Origin: Enoplolaimus lenunculus
Lineage: Eukaryota > Nematoda > Enoplea > Enoplida > Thoracostomopsidae
Direction: 5' to 3'
Assembly: GCA_030248215.1 (NCBI GenBank)
Contig: JASANG010003139.1
Coordinates: 50,861 to 114,860, forward strand
Length of the DNA: 64,000 nucleotides
Shown here one piece after another: positions 60,301-64,000 of the stretch. Every line of letters begins with the position of its first letter. The first letter of the stretch is position 1. Made by a program: the position numbers and the translations under genes. Under the pieces are notes generated by a model. That model made no database searches. It was not told the origin of the DNA and was given only the letters and a program-made list of their open reading frames with translations.

Positions 60301-63268
60301 GTTGAAAATGTGCTAGGCGGGGCCAAGTTTACCCAGGGGGGTGGCTGAGCCCCACCTGCCTGGCTACGGGCTCGAGCCGTAAATTTAAAGAATACAAGTA
60401 GCCATAGCCATAGTTGCACCCTGGCACAACTTTCCTAAAGTTCTGGTGTTTCAAACGCTTTTACAATGTATATTATGTCAAAAATGGCATTCTTTAATCA
60501 ATACATGCTGTACGCTTACACAATTTAGACTATCAGTACATTTATTGGTACTGATCTTTTCGTAGAACGATATGTATATATTGTTAAAAACAAAGATTAC
60601 TACTGTGCTGGAATGATGCGCAAAATACGTATGTGATGCGTTTCAGCTTTAATATATAGATTTTTTGCGTGTTTTACATAAACGATAAGGTGTTGCAAAT
60701 CGACACATCGTGTTTCGAGGGGGCTGGGGCGCAGTATGTGATCAAAAATAGGCAGGATTAATTAGAAGATATTTTTCGTTCCTAGTTTTGGTTCGTATAA
60801 ATGGCTTTCTAGTCACAGTCCGCGGGGTTCGCAACAACATGACGGCCGCTCGTTTTCTAGCTACGTTATTTCTCGGTATATGCTTAATTCATACAACAAA
60901 AAATTGTCGCTCCACACGAAGGCTCAGGTTTAGCTTAAACCTAAGCTTAGGTTTATGAAAATATTAAACAGTAGTGTGGGGAAAGAGAAATTGTCACTTC
61001 TGTCAAATGAACTCTAGTATACGGGGATACTAAAACTGGTACTAAATTTCGTGACCGACATATAAATGGGATTGAATAAATAATATAATAAATATTTTTA
61101 AACATATAACTGTGATTGAATAAATAATATATTATAATAAATATTTTTAAACATATAACTCTGATTGAATAAATAATATATTATAATACATATTTTTAAA
61201 CATATAACTGTGATTGAATAAATAATATATTATATTAAATATTTTTAAATTAATGTTTCAGAACACAATGATGAATATGACGGACGACGAGTTTGAAACA
61301 TTCAAAGCGTCGCTTGCGGCAAAACGATTTGAAAAACCGAAACAACTCGCAGATTTACATCGAAGATTTTGGAAAGAAATCAGATACAATTTGTACAACT
61401 TTAATCGAAGTGAGATTGAAATTCAACAAATTAATATTGCCAGAGCGCTAGAAATATGCTAAATCTCCGTAATCACATTCTCGTAGCCAGTTGGGGGCAA
61501 TGAGAGCTCAGCCCACCCCCTGGAAAAATTTTGCCCCCCCCCCTTGACAATTTTCAACTATGCGTGTAAGTCATTGAAACCCCTTGTATGTTCATCCTGA
61601 ACATTTTTACGTGTAAGTCATTGGAAACCCTTGTATGCCCATCCTAAAAAAATTTTAACCACTCCATAGCAAGGTGACCTGGCTACGGACGCCTGTGGAG
61701 TCATCATACGTTGTTAAAGGAGGGCCCAAGAATTTCTTACTTGCAAACGGTTACAATTATCATACTATCGAGAACAAAATTTTGCCTGATAGTAACGAAT
61801 ATTTTCCGTTCACTTTAGACTTTCGTTTGCTCATGACCGTAAGGCATTTAATAGTTTAAATACTGAAAGTGACGGTGCATTTGCAATTCTAAGGGGGCAT
61901 ACTTTATGACAGGGAGATTCATCGGAAAAAATTCATAATTATTTTGAAGAAATTTTTACTAAATTTTACATTTCAAAAAAAAATTGAAACCAAAATTGTT
62001 TATTTGCAACGCAAATCGACGCTGGGCGACAGGGCCGCCTGAAAAATATATATCGGGTCACTCAAAGCGTTGCAAAATTATAAAAATCATACGCTGGTAT
62101 TCAGTTTGTGATTTAATATTTTAAGACATTTGATTTTTCGGAAATTAAAAATTTTAGATGCATTTTTTTGTGTTTTTAGCCGAAATGGAACAAAAATATC
62201 TTGCAACTGTGACAAAAGATCAAATTTTAGATTTGTACCAGGTAACGTATTTTCATTTAATCACGGGTGCATGATACAAGAGTATGCAACTGTTAGGGTT
62301 TCGCATGGTATCAAATGTATACGGCACACGCTGCATTTTTGAGCGACCACTCTTCATAAGATCGCATTCTTAAGAAGTTTTGTGTGTAATATTTTAGAGT
62401 TGCAACTAGTAAATCTTTATAGTTGTAAATAGAACATTTTGCAGATTTAGTTTATACATTGTTCTAATAACAGTATTTTTAGTTGCGTTACTACATTTTG
62501 GCAACAAAAATGTTGAATTCGGGTGCAAATATTGCAACCGTGTTGACTAGTTTCAGTTATCACTAATACGGAAGTTATTGGGAATAAACGAATATTTTGA
62601 TGAATCAATTAATAGCAAATTTGTCAAATTCGACTTTAAATTGAACCATTTCTATTTTTTCAGAGTTGTCTTCAAAATACAAACGTCACTCGTCTTGTTT
62701 TGATGAATGCTGGCAATCAAGCTCGCAATCAAGGATACTCAAGCGAACAGACCTGCGCTGACGAAGGCGTAAGATTCTTGTCAATTTTTTCACTGTAGCA
62801 AAAGATGCAGTTGAATCTGGTTCACGTGGACACATTCCGCTCTCGGGACTAGCGCAATTTGGAAGTGGGCTGAATTACGGCTTGGGCTACGACATATATA
62901 TTATATTTTTATTTTCAAACTGATTTGCAATGCGATTTCAGTAATTTTTTAATCTATATATTAAAGCTGGAATGCCCCACATATGTATTTTGGGCAAGTT
63001 TCCAGCATTACTTTGTTCACATTATTTTCTTGCAACAGAAACGTGATTGTTATGTGAAAACAAAATTGGCATGTAGATTGTTTTTCGCTAATTTTTACGC
63101 ATTGCGCAAAGCCGGCTGACTAGTATTTATTATTTTCAGACCAACTGCATCACAGATGTTCGCGCATTTAAAGACTACCAGCTGTATTATCCACCGCCGA
63201 GACCCTACAAAACACTAGAAGAATATGAACAAGAGTGCACACGGAACTGTAGAAGCGAAGATAACTGA
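33308..63268 (+). CDS. Secreted M16A zinc metallopeptidase, insulysin/nardilysin-like (24 exons)
   Basis: This gene spans most of the right half of the window; coordinates cover first to last coding exon, with introns included. Seen: 24 exons whose phases fit, giving 987 residues and a stop, close to the usual insulysin length of about 1,000. Residues 1-16 form a candidate signal peptide. HFCEH lies at residues 77-81, the third zinc ligand Glu at 158 (76 residues after the second His, the family spacing), and RTKEQLGY at 792-799 supplies the Arg and Tyr that complete the insulysin active site. Known: M16A enzymes are two-halved chambers that cut peptides of limited size. Inferred: an active secreted or luminal peptidase. 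The segments [14 protein letters not shown] and ITDVRAF resemble nardilysin, while HFCEH is the insulysin version. The acidic insert of mammalian nardilysin is missing. Exon 6 exists in two alternative copies. An ordinary insulysin paralogue is the main other reading. Confidence 0.93.
33681..33871. mobile_element. MITE family A in candidate intron 1
   Basis: TIR GGCCAAAGTTGCTTTTAGG; flanks ATACATGT and ATACAAGT (7 of 8). CCTAAG repeats inside. Confidence 0.82.
34101..34163 (+). CDS. M16 peptidase exon 2 (residues 8-28)
   Basis: A pyrimidine-rich tract ending in TTTTTAG precedes the exon and GTTAGT follows it. The frame is fixed by the phase-0 join to exon 3, giving [17 protein letters not shown], which matches the N-terminal KSP-DREYRG region of insulysins and nardilysins. 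The only ATG inside is out of frame, so an upstream start is required. Confidence 0.78.
34175..34481. mobile_element. CAAGAGTG MITE (family V) at +11 of intron 2
   Basis: Ends CAAGAGTGCATGAT and ATCATCCACTCTTG; GTTATAA on both sides. Interior contains GCGTTGCGTTTTTGGCCGAC and C/G runs. It starts 11 nt into the intron. Confidence 0.8.
34736..34978. mobile_element. CACTG MITE, family H, in intron 2
   Basis: 243 bp from CACTGTAAATTTGAATGAG to GGAATTTACAGTG. Confidence 0.8.
35466..35599. mobile_element. MITE family B just upstream of exon 3
   Basis: ATGCGGAACGTTTTTCTG at the left and ACGGCCCTGCTCTATTCA near the right end. It ends 33 bp before exon 3, so the pyrimidine tract of that exon lies next to it. 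Confidence 0.6.
35633..35738 (+). CDS. M16 peptidase exon 3 (residues 29-64)
   Basis: Encodes [20 protein letters not shown] and then [16 protein letters not shown], the first strands of the M16 N-terminal domain. In mammalian nardilysin the long acidic insert sits between the equivalents of ISD and the Lys-Ala-Ala-Ala stretch; here only a few residues separate them. The acceptor is TTTTACAG and the donor GTAATA, with phase 1 at the end. Confidence 0.93.
37137..37937. mobile_element. CCGG-family MITE split by a second element
   Basis: Left arm 37137-37415 starts GGTGCAACCGGAAG; right arm 37817-37937 ends CAGTTGCACCATTG. The middle is an inserted TA-target element. The arms join as CACCAATAATATTGC, matching other family copies. 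Confidence 0.8.
37416..37816. mobile_element. TA-target MITE nested in a CCGG element
   Basis: 401 bp with TIRs near CTGTAGTGACAAGAATAAG and the mirror CTTATTCGGGTCACTACAG. The host element's TA is duplicated on both sides, which fits Tc1/mariner-type insertion. Relatives lie at 42694-43509 and about 48470-48800. Confidence 0.8.
38066..38142 (+). CDS. M16 peptidase exon 4: zinc motif HFCEH (residues 64-89)
   Basis: Encodes [20 protein letters not shown]. The inverted zinc motif HxxEH has its codons at 38104-38118: two His zinc ligands and the catalytic Glu. The Cys inside the motif is the insulysin form; mammalian nardilysin has Leu there. Acceptor AATTATAG, donor GTGAGT. Confidence 0.96.
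38393..38880. mobile_element. MITE family B interrupted by a TTAA-target element
   Basis: Starts CCTATGTAAAGATCAGGG and ends TTCCGGTTTTGTTCTATAG; the middle carries a 264-bp insertion. Confidence 0.65.
38554..38817. mobile_element. piggyBac-like MITE carrying a tRNA-like segment
   Basis: TIRs CCCTTTCTCACAT and ATGTGAGAAGGGG are flanked by TTAA on both sides (38550-38553 and 38818-38821), the piggyBac signature. Inside, on the reverse strand at about 38593-38650, lies a tRNA-like piece with GTGATGGTATA and GAGTTCGAATCC resembling A and B boxes. Confidence 0.68.
39029..39281. mobile_element. CACTG MITE, family H, in intron 4
   Basis: Starts CGCTGTAAATTAGGATGAG and ends GAAACTTACAGTG; lies 88 bp before the microexon. 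Confidence 0.76.
39370..39396 (+). CDS. M16 peptidase exon 5: 27-nt microexon (residues 90-98)
   Basis: Nine codons, YPDEDGYSK, matching the Tyr-Pro-x-Glu-Asn-x-Tyr segment just after the zinc motif in insulysins. It has a TATTTTCAG acceptor and a perfect GTAAGT donor, both phase 0. The conserved sequence makes it secure despite its size. Confidence 0.92.
39688..40008. mobile_element. CCGG-family MITE in intron 5
   Basis: Starts CAGGGTACAACCG and ends AAGTTGTACCCTG, with GGCTCCGGTGTTCCGG inside. It ends 125 bp before exon 6a. Confidence 0.7.
40079..40150 (+). promoter_or_regulatory. Tandem inverted repeats around the exon 6a acceptor
   Basis: Two hairpins share one stem core. GCGTGGGAA (40079-40087) pairs with TTCCCACGC (40098-40106). 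ACCGTGGGAA (40116-40125) pairs perfectly with TTCCCACGGT (40141-40150), leaving the exon 6a acceptor AG (40131-40132) in the 15-nt loop. Each GTGGGAA could pair with either TTCCCAC, so alternative foldings are possible. A role in splice choice is inferred. Confidence 0.55.
40133..40236 (+). CDS. Alternative exon 6a, a second copy of exon 6
   Basis: 104 nt, the same length and phases as exon 6b. The predicted peptide starts [20 protein letters not shown] and continues [15 protein letters not shown]. It aligns without gaps to exon 6b with 21 of 35 residues identical, and keeps the HxxEH-to-Glu spacing of 76. It has AAATTTTAG before it and GTCAGA after it, both weaker than the sites of 6b. The core HGGSDNA is closer to the family consensus than the HGGRRNA of 6b, which argues against a decaying copy. 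The acceptor lies in a hairpin loop. Inferred: a mutually exclusive alternative exon; a silent exon duplicate is the main alternative. Confidence 0.72.
40432..40854. mobile_element. GGCGGATCC MITE family G between exons 6a and 6b
   Basis: 423 bp, perfect 8-bp duplication GTTGCTAT. It fills over 60% of the 684-bp gap between the two alternative exons and so lengthened it after the exon duplication or during its history. Confidence 0.86.
40921..41024 (+). CDS. M16 peptidase exon 6b (residues 99-133)
   Basis: Encodes [20 protein letters not shown] and then [15 protein letters not shown], with the last Arg split into exon 7. It corresponds to human insulysin residues around 130-164, including the Asn-Ala-Phe strand that pairs with bound substrate. 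The strong TTTATTTCAG acceptor and GTACGA donor suggest this is the commoner version. The pair Arg-Arg replaces Ser-Asp of exon 6a beside the conserved Asn. Confidence 0.93.
41566..41725. mobile_element. GTAGCCA MITE family T with 8-bp TSD
   Basis: 160 bp, ends CGGGCCGGCAGCCA and TGGCTACGGGTCTG, perfect duplication TTGAAGCT (41558-41565 and 41726-41733). Defines the family's boundaries. Confidence 0.85.
41996..42352. mobile_element. CCGG-family MITE, decayed
   Basis: Starts CAGGGGGTAAACGGATAG and ends ATCCGGTCAAACCCTG. Flanking CTTTTGA(C) and CTTTGGAC nearly match. Confidence 0.65.
42497..42679. mobile_element. MITE family A in intron 6
   Basis: 183 bp, TIR CGCCCATGTTACTTTAAGG; perfect 8-bp duplication ATGTGTTT. 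Confidence 0.87.
42694..43509. mobile_element. TA-target MITE interrupted by family V
   Basis: Left end TATAGTAACCCGAATAACAG and right end TTATTCGAATCACTACAG match the element at 37416; boundaries approximate. Confidence 0.6.
43018..43360. mobile_element. CAAGAGTG MITE (family V) nested in a TA-target element
   Basis: 343 bp, flanks AGTGTAAC on both sides (8 bp). It interrupts the larger element at 42694-43509. Confidence 0.8.
44061..44269 (+). CDS. M16 peptidase exon 7: third zinc ligand (residues 133-203)
   Basis: Encodes [20 protein letters not shown] followed by AVNSEFFLN. The Glu of NSE (codon 44134-44136, residue 158) is the third zinc ligand. The rest, [10 protein letters not shown] and [18 protein letters not shown], matches the helix-loop that follows in this family. 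Acceptor ATATTTCAG, donor GTAAAC, ending in phase 1. Confidence 0.96.
44820..45015 (+). CDS. M16 peptidase exon 8 (residues 203-268)
   Basis: Encodes [20 protein letters not shown] and [18 protein letters not shown], the YYSANLM-like strand and helix that end the first M16 repeat. Acceptor TATTTTCAG, donor GTAAGT, ending in phase 2. Confidence 0.95.
45110..45300. repeat. Dispersed repeat D, intron 8 copy
   Basis: GTCAATTCGTCGCCTGACAA, ACTTGTAATCCGAAATTTTA and ATTATGCTTAGGC in the same order as at 33000. Confidence 0.62.
45908..46098 (+). CDS. M16 peptidase exon 9 (residues 268-332)
   Basis: Encodes the start of the second M16 domain, with [16 protein letters not shown] and [20 protein letters not shown], matching the GHEGPGSLLSELK region of insulysin. 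The donor GTGAGT is followed at once by a T-rich tandem array. Ends in phase 1. Confidence 0.95.
46111..46385. repeat. T-rich tandem array after exon 9
   Basis: About 14 variable copies of TTTTATTTTTAACGTTTTT begin 12 bp after the donor region. U-rich RNA here could influence donor use. Confidence 0.85.
46774..47254. mobile_element. CCGG-related MITE, decayed
   Basis: Starts TAGGATGCAACCG and ends TCTGGTTGTACCCTG in intron 9. The interior is diverged; assigned from the ends only. Confidence 0.45.
47293..47476. mobile_element. MITE family A in intron 9
   Basis: 184 bp, both TIRs well kept; flanks TATAAAAC and AGTAAAAC (6 of 8). Confidence 0.83.
47686..47863 (+). CDS. M16 peptidase exon 10 (residues 332-391)
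   Basis: Encodes [20 protein letters not shown] and [17 protein letters not shown]. The latter is strongly nardilysin-like (human LGPEKRIFEEIQKI). The last 43 nt and the donor are copied in tandem just downstream. Donor GTAAGT, phase 2. Confidence 0.94.
47821..47956 (+). repeat. 68-bp tandem duplication of exon 10 end plus donor
   Basis: Copy 1 (47821-47888) covers the last 43 nt of exon 10 and its GTAAGT donor; copy 2 (47889-47956) differs at three positions. Copy 2 carries an intact second donor. Using it would add 68 nt and meet an in-frame TAA at once. Confidence 0.9.
48392..48467 (+). CDS. M16 peptidase exon 11 (residues 391-416)
   Basis: Encodes [20 protein letters not shown] and YPINQ, matching the nardilysin stretch around DPVEYVENMCENMQLYPL. 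Acceptor AATTTCAG, donor GTAAGT, phase 0. Confidence 0.93.
48473..48800. mobile_element. TA-target MITE remnant in intron 11
   Basis: GGTATTGTAACTATCCGTTG at the left and TTATTCGGGTCCCTATAG at the right; the interior matches the element at 37416 (CGCTTACGGACTATT). Confidence 0.6.
49128..49695. repeat. 34-bp tandem array in intron 11
   Basis: About 16 copies of TTAGATCTGCCGTTCCTAAC plus ATTTGACCACGCCT, with small variants. Ends 55 bp before exon 12. No spacers, so not a CRISPR array. Confidence 0.93.
49751..49890 (+). CDS. M16 peptidase exon 12 (residues 417-463)
   Basis: Encodes [20 protein letters not shown] and [16 protein letters not shown], aligning with the LL-EY-P-x-I-x-x-x-L-x-x-L-x-P-x-N segment of M16A enzymes. 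Donor GTAAGT, ending in phase 2. A MITE sits 11 nt into the next intron. Confidence 0.94.
49902..50219. mobile_element. CAAGAGTG MITE (family V) at +11 of intron 12
   Basis: 318 bp, CAAGAGTGGATGAT to ATCATCCACTCTTG; flanks GTTAAAG and GTGAAAG. It starts 11 nt after the splice junction. Confidence 0.82.
50257..50394. mobile_element. GCTATACT palindromic MITE, family R
   Basis: GGTGGCGCTATACTATTGATG and CAAGTATAGCACCACC bound a palindrome of GCCGTCCG-type motifs. Confidence 0.68.
50398..50551. mobile_element. GTAGCCA MITE, family T, intron 12
   Basis: ACCCGTAGCTAGCTCACC to TTGGCTACGGGGCC; sits directly beside a family R element. Confidence 0.7.
51195..51318. mobile_element. Family R MITE, right end missing
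   Basis: GTAGCGCTATACTTGTCG at the left, then ACCGTCCGTCAC and mirror GGTGACGGACGGC; no right TIR. Confidence 0.5.
51644..51890 (+). CDS. M16 peptidase exon 13 (residues 463-545)
   Basis: Encodes [39 protein letters not shown] and [19 protein letters not shown], the hinge and start of the C-terminal half (human W-[YF]-G-T-Q-Y; LWYKKDNKFKIPKA). The donor GTTAAA is weak. Confidence 0.94.
52201..52450. repeat. 40-bp GC-rich tandem array in intron 13
   Basis: Six copies of TTGCACGACGTTGAGCGGCG plus GCGTCTGGCGGCTCGCGGCG. Long reverse frames here are a by-product of the array. Confidence 0.92.
52950..53025 (+). repeat. tRNA-like sequence in intron 13
   Basis: GGCTGCGTGGCGCAGTGGTA and GAGAGTTCGAGCCGCC match A and B boxes with tRNA-like spacing. 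It lies 50 bp before exon 14. SINE head or tRNA relic more likely than a working tRNA gene, since no clear acceptor-stem pairing is seen. Confidence 0.55.
53075..53258 (+). CDS. M16 peptidase exon 14 (residues 546-607)
   Basis: Encodes [20 protein letters not shown] and [13 protein letters not shown], the third M16 repeat with the LxxxLAExxYxAxxAG and VxGF motifs. The GTATGT donor is chosen because phase 1 then joins exon 15 as [12 protein letters not shown]. Reading on meets a stop. Confidence 0.92.
54098..54171 (+). CDS. M16 peptidase exon 15 (residues 607-631)
   Basis: Encodes [20 protein letters not shown] and DAIK, the helix after the VKGF motif. Acceptor TTGTTTCAG, donor GTAACT, phase 0. 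Confidence 0.92.
54226..54535. mobile_element. Family R MITE with an expanded 10-bp array
   Basis: AGGGTTGCGCTATACTTTTG and GTCAAGTATAGCGCAACG are the ends. Between them lie about 20 near-perfect tandem copies of GACGGACGGT (54304-54509), the motif that occurs once or twice in other copies. Confidence 0.8.
54304..54509. repeat. (GACGGACGGT)n array
   Basis: Ten-bp unit repeated about 20 times with almost no variation, which suggests recent expansion. Confidence 0.93.
55415..55541 (+). CDS. M16 peptidase exon 16 (residues 632-674)
   Basis: Encodes [20 protein letters not shown] and [20 protein letters not shown], aligning with the YMRSLNNFRAEQPHQHA region of insulysin. Donor GTAAGA, phase 1. 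Confidence 0.92.
55599..55787. mobile_element. MITE family A in intron 16
   Basis: 189 bp with perfect 8-bp duplication AGATTGTA and CCTAAGCC repeats inside; starts 58 bp after exon 16. Confidence 0.87.
56163..56556. mobile_element. CCGG-family MITE before exon 17
   Basis: Family interior intact and right end CCGGTTGCACCCTG; left TIR eroded. Exon 17 starts 37 bp after it. Confidence 0.75.
56593..56684 (+). CDS. M16 peptidase exon 17 (residues 674-704)
   Basis: Encodes [20 protein letters not shown] and [10 protein letters not shown]. The GSGN piece corresponds to the conserved HGN/QGN turn. The acceptor lies 36 bp after the end of a CCGG-type MITE. Donor GTTAGT. Confidence 0.92.
56853..57256. 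repeat. 58-bp tandem array in intron 17
   Basis: Seven copies of TACATCATTTGAATTACCTA, ATTTTGCTTCACCTCAACCC and AATTTCAAATTTAATAAT, starting 168 bp after exon 17. Confidence 0.93.
57501..57652. mobile_element. GTAGCCA MITE, family T, intron 17
   Basis: AGTCCCGTTGTTAGCTCAC to TCTGGCCACGGGCCCG, family body between. Confidence 0.65.
57931..58094. mobile_element. GTAGCCA MITE, family T, intron 17
   Basis: CGGGCTCGAAGTGTGAGGGG to CTGGCTACGGACGTG, with the CCCCTACAAAATT body. Confidence 0.62.
58228..58339 (+). CDS. M16 peptidase exon 18 (residues 705-742)
   Basis: Encodes [20 protein letters not shown] and [13 protein letters not shown], the helix and R-x-x-x-LP strand opening the fourth M16 repeat. 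Donor GTAAAC, phase 1. Confidence 0.92.
58602..58769. mobile_element. MITE family B in intron 18
   Basis: TIRs GGCCCATGTATAGAACAGG and the mirror CTATACATGGGCC; flanks share GACAC. CCTAAG repeats inside. Confidence 0.8.
58879..59046 (+). CDS. M16 peptidase exon 19: RTKEQLG (residues 742-798)
   Basis: Encodes [20 protein letters not shown] and [16 protein letters not shown]. The Arg of RTKEQLGY (residue 792) is equivalent to human insulysin R824, part of the complete active site. Donor GTACGT, phase 1. Confidence 0.96.
59158..59431. mobile_element. MITE family A, partly expanded, intron 19
   Basis: 274 bp with four short TTAGGC blocks separated by AACACATTTTTGCAA; an intermediate between the 185-bp and 1.1-kb forms. 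Confidence 0.82.
59765..59972. mobile_element. MITE family B in intron 19
   Basis: Left GGCCCATGTAAAGATGACTGG, right CCCTGTTCTTTATATTGGCC; flanks GCTTAATC and GCTTAGTG. A partial second copy lies next to it at about 59990-60030. Confidence 0.72.
60060..60187 (+). CDS. M16 peptidase exon 20 (residues 798-840)
   Basis: Starts with [20 protein letters not shown]; the Tyr at residue 799 is equivalent to catalytic-site Y831 of insulysin. Continues [20 protein letters not shown]. Donor GTGAGT, phase 0. Confidence 0.95.
60214..60374. mobile_element. GTAGCCA MITE, family T, intron 20
   Basis: CATGCCCGTAGCCAACTCAC to TGGCTACGGGCTCG; flanks AGCAGTAA and AGCCGTAA (7 of 8). Starts 26 bp after the donor of exon 20. 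Confidence 0.8.
60796..60958 (+). other. Candidate TATA box and signal-peptide mini-ORF inside an intron
   Basis: TATAAATG at 60796-60803 is followed 36 bp later by an ATG in good context (60839). The ORF of 39 codons starts [20 protein letters not shown], which reads like a signal peptide, then KNCRSTRR, and stops at 60958. It lies in intron 20 on the same strand. It may be a first exon of a nested gene or of a short host isoform, or chance. I recognise no homologue. Confidence 0.25.
61071..61255. repeat. About 49-bp AT-rich tandem array before exon 21
   Basis: Four copies of TGAATAAATAATATATTATA plus ATAAATATTTTTAAACATAT and AACTGTGAT. The last copy runs into the acceptor region of exon 21. 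Confidence 0.88.
61262..61409 (+). CDS. M16 peptidase exon 21 (residues 841-890)
   Basis: Encodes [20 protein letters not shown] and [14 protein letters not shown], the M-T-x-E-E-F and YNFDR motifs. The donor is GTGAGA at 61410, since phase 1 then joins exon 22 as FNRTEMEQKYL. Read-through would stop soon after. Confidence 0.94.
61476..61694. mobile_element. GTAGCCA MITE, family T, intron 21
   Basis: CATTCTCGTAGCCAG to GGCTACGGACGCCTG with a partly duplicated GTGTAAGTCATTG segment inside. Confidence 0.62.
62180..62241 (+). CDS. M16 peptidase exon 22 (residues 890-910)
   Basis: Encodes [20 protein letters not shown] and Q, matching the TEVAYLKTLTKEDIIKFY helix of insulysin. Acceptor TTTTTAG, donor GTAACG. 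Confidence 0.93.
62664..62768 (+). CDS. M16 peptidase exon 23 (residues 911-945)
   Basis: Encodes [20 protein letters not shown] and [15 protein letters not shown], the last strand (equivalent of KVSVHVL) and the linker towards the C terminus. Acceptor TTTTTTCAG, donor GTAAGA. Confidence 0.9.
62938..63139. repeat. Dispersed repeat K abutting the last exon
   Basis: TATTAAAGCTGGAATGCCCC to GCGCAAAGCCGGCTGACTAG matches 5110-5290 along its length; partial copies occur at 35866, 45486 and 63285. Its right edge includes the acceptor of exon 24. Confidence 0.75.
63140..63268 (+). CDS. M16 peptidase exon 24: C terminus and stop (residues 946-987)
   Basis: Encodes [20 protein letters not shown] and then a charged tail [15 protein letters not shown] before TGA. 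ITDVRAF matches nardilysin PITDIRAF. The two extra Cys in the tail fit an extracytoplasmic protein. The acceptor lies at the edge of a dispersed repeat. No clear AATAAA signal follows within the next 150 bp. Confidence 0.92.
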   Translation, partial: TNCITDVRAFKDYQLYYPPPRPYKTLEEYEQECTRNCRSEDN

Positions 63269-63586
63269 GTATATTTGTTAAAAGATTGAATTCCAAGTAT
63301 ACGTAATTTGGGCAACGTTCCAGATACTTTTTGTGCATAAAAACAAATTATCCCGTGACGTCAGCGAAGTGCTAGGTGTGCTTTTTATTAAGTTAGGCTT
63401 CCAGTGGCAGATATTACAAGAGCTTTGCTTAGGCTTATGTTTAACGTCGGCATCCTCGGGTAATTATACTTCCAATCACCAAATAGGGGCTCAATGCCAC
63501 TTTTAAAGGCGTAACAGTAGTATAAACACATTCCTAAGCCAAAGCCTCCGCGCAAAGGATGGACCTACAGCGAAGACCAGGTCTAC

Positions 63587-64000
63587 GTTTAAGCAAAAAA
63601 TTAATCTAAAGCTTTAAACATACCTATTGCAGTGCCGTGAAAAACGGGACGTCCCTCTCAAAGCAACGTGTCTCTTTTGAATAACAAGGAGGATACTGTA
63701 AATGCTAAATACGTTTAAGCAAAAAATTAATCTAAAGCTTTAAACATACCTATTGCAGTGCCGTGAAAAACGGGACGTCCCTCTCAAAGCAACACGTCTC
63801 TTTTGAATAACAAGGAGTATACTTTAAATGCTAAATACGATTAAGCAAAAAATTAATCTAAAGCTTTAGCTTTAAACATACCTATTGCAGTGCCGTGAAA
63901 AACGGGACGTCCCTCTCAAAGCAACGTGTCTCTTTTGAATAACAAGGAGGATACTGTAAATGCTAAATACGTTTAAGCAAAAAATTAATCTAAAGCTTTA
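63587..64000. repeat. 126-bp tandem array running off the window
   Basis: GTTTAAGCAAAAAATTAATC starts at 63587, 63713, 63839 and 63971. The third unit has a 6-bp duplication (132 bp). Each unit holds GTGCCGTGAAAAACGGGACG, resembling a MITE end, so the array probably grew from a transposon fragment at 63490-63590. Confidence 0.92.

Noticed and set aside
61410-61462. Continuation of exon 21 to the in-frame stop after ALEIC
   Set aside because: A GTGAGA donor at 61410 joins in phase to exon 22 and restores the conserved family sequence.

Overview
The window is nuclear DNA from an animal, probably an invertebrate. The evidence is one large spliced gene with GT-AG introns of about 0.4 to 3.2 kb, tRNA-derived SINE-like copies, and a very dense cover of short non-autonomous DNA transposons (MITEs) and minisatellites. 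I cannot name the species. The repeated hexamer TTAGGC is the nematode telomere unit, but here it sits inside transposons and the long introns argue against a nematode.

Positions 1 to about 33,300 are gene-poor. I find no exon there that I can support. The stretch is a mosaic of MITEs, many with terminal inverted repeats and target-site duplications readable in the sequence, plus a 48-bp minisatellite, a 44-bp satellite, a 1.1-kb element expanded by TTAGGC-rich repeats, AT microsatellites and reverse-strand tRNA-like SINEs.

Positions 33,308 to 63,268 (+ strand) hold one M16A zinc metallopeptidase gene of the insulysin/nardilysin family. I could join 24 exons with matching phases into a 987-residue reading frame. 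It has a candidate signal peptide, an HFCEH zinc motif, the third zinc ligand Glu exactly 76 residues further on, and the RTKEQLGY motif of the C-terminal half. Several segments look nardilysin-like, but the acidic insert of mammalian nardilysin is absent.

The most interesting signal is a second, in-frame version of exon 6 (40,133-40,236) lying 684 bp before the canonical one (40,921-41,024). Both are 104 nt, encode 35 aligned residues (21 identical) and have the same phases. Using both would shift the frame, so they must be mutually exclusive if both are used. They replace the strand that in human insulysin contacts the substrate. The 3' splice site of the first copy sits in the loop of a perfect 10-bp hairpin, next to a second hairpin sharing the same stem sequence, which suggests competing RNA pairing. 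This looks like a splice-controlled specificity switch in a secreted peptidase.

The introns carry further MITEs (some nested), several tandem arrays (34-, 58-, 40-, 10- and about 49-bp units), a tandem duplication of an exon end with its splice donor, and a candidate nested first exon. Positions 63,269 to 64,000 are repeats, ending in a 126-bp tandem array that runs off the window.
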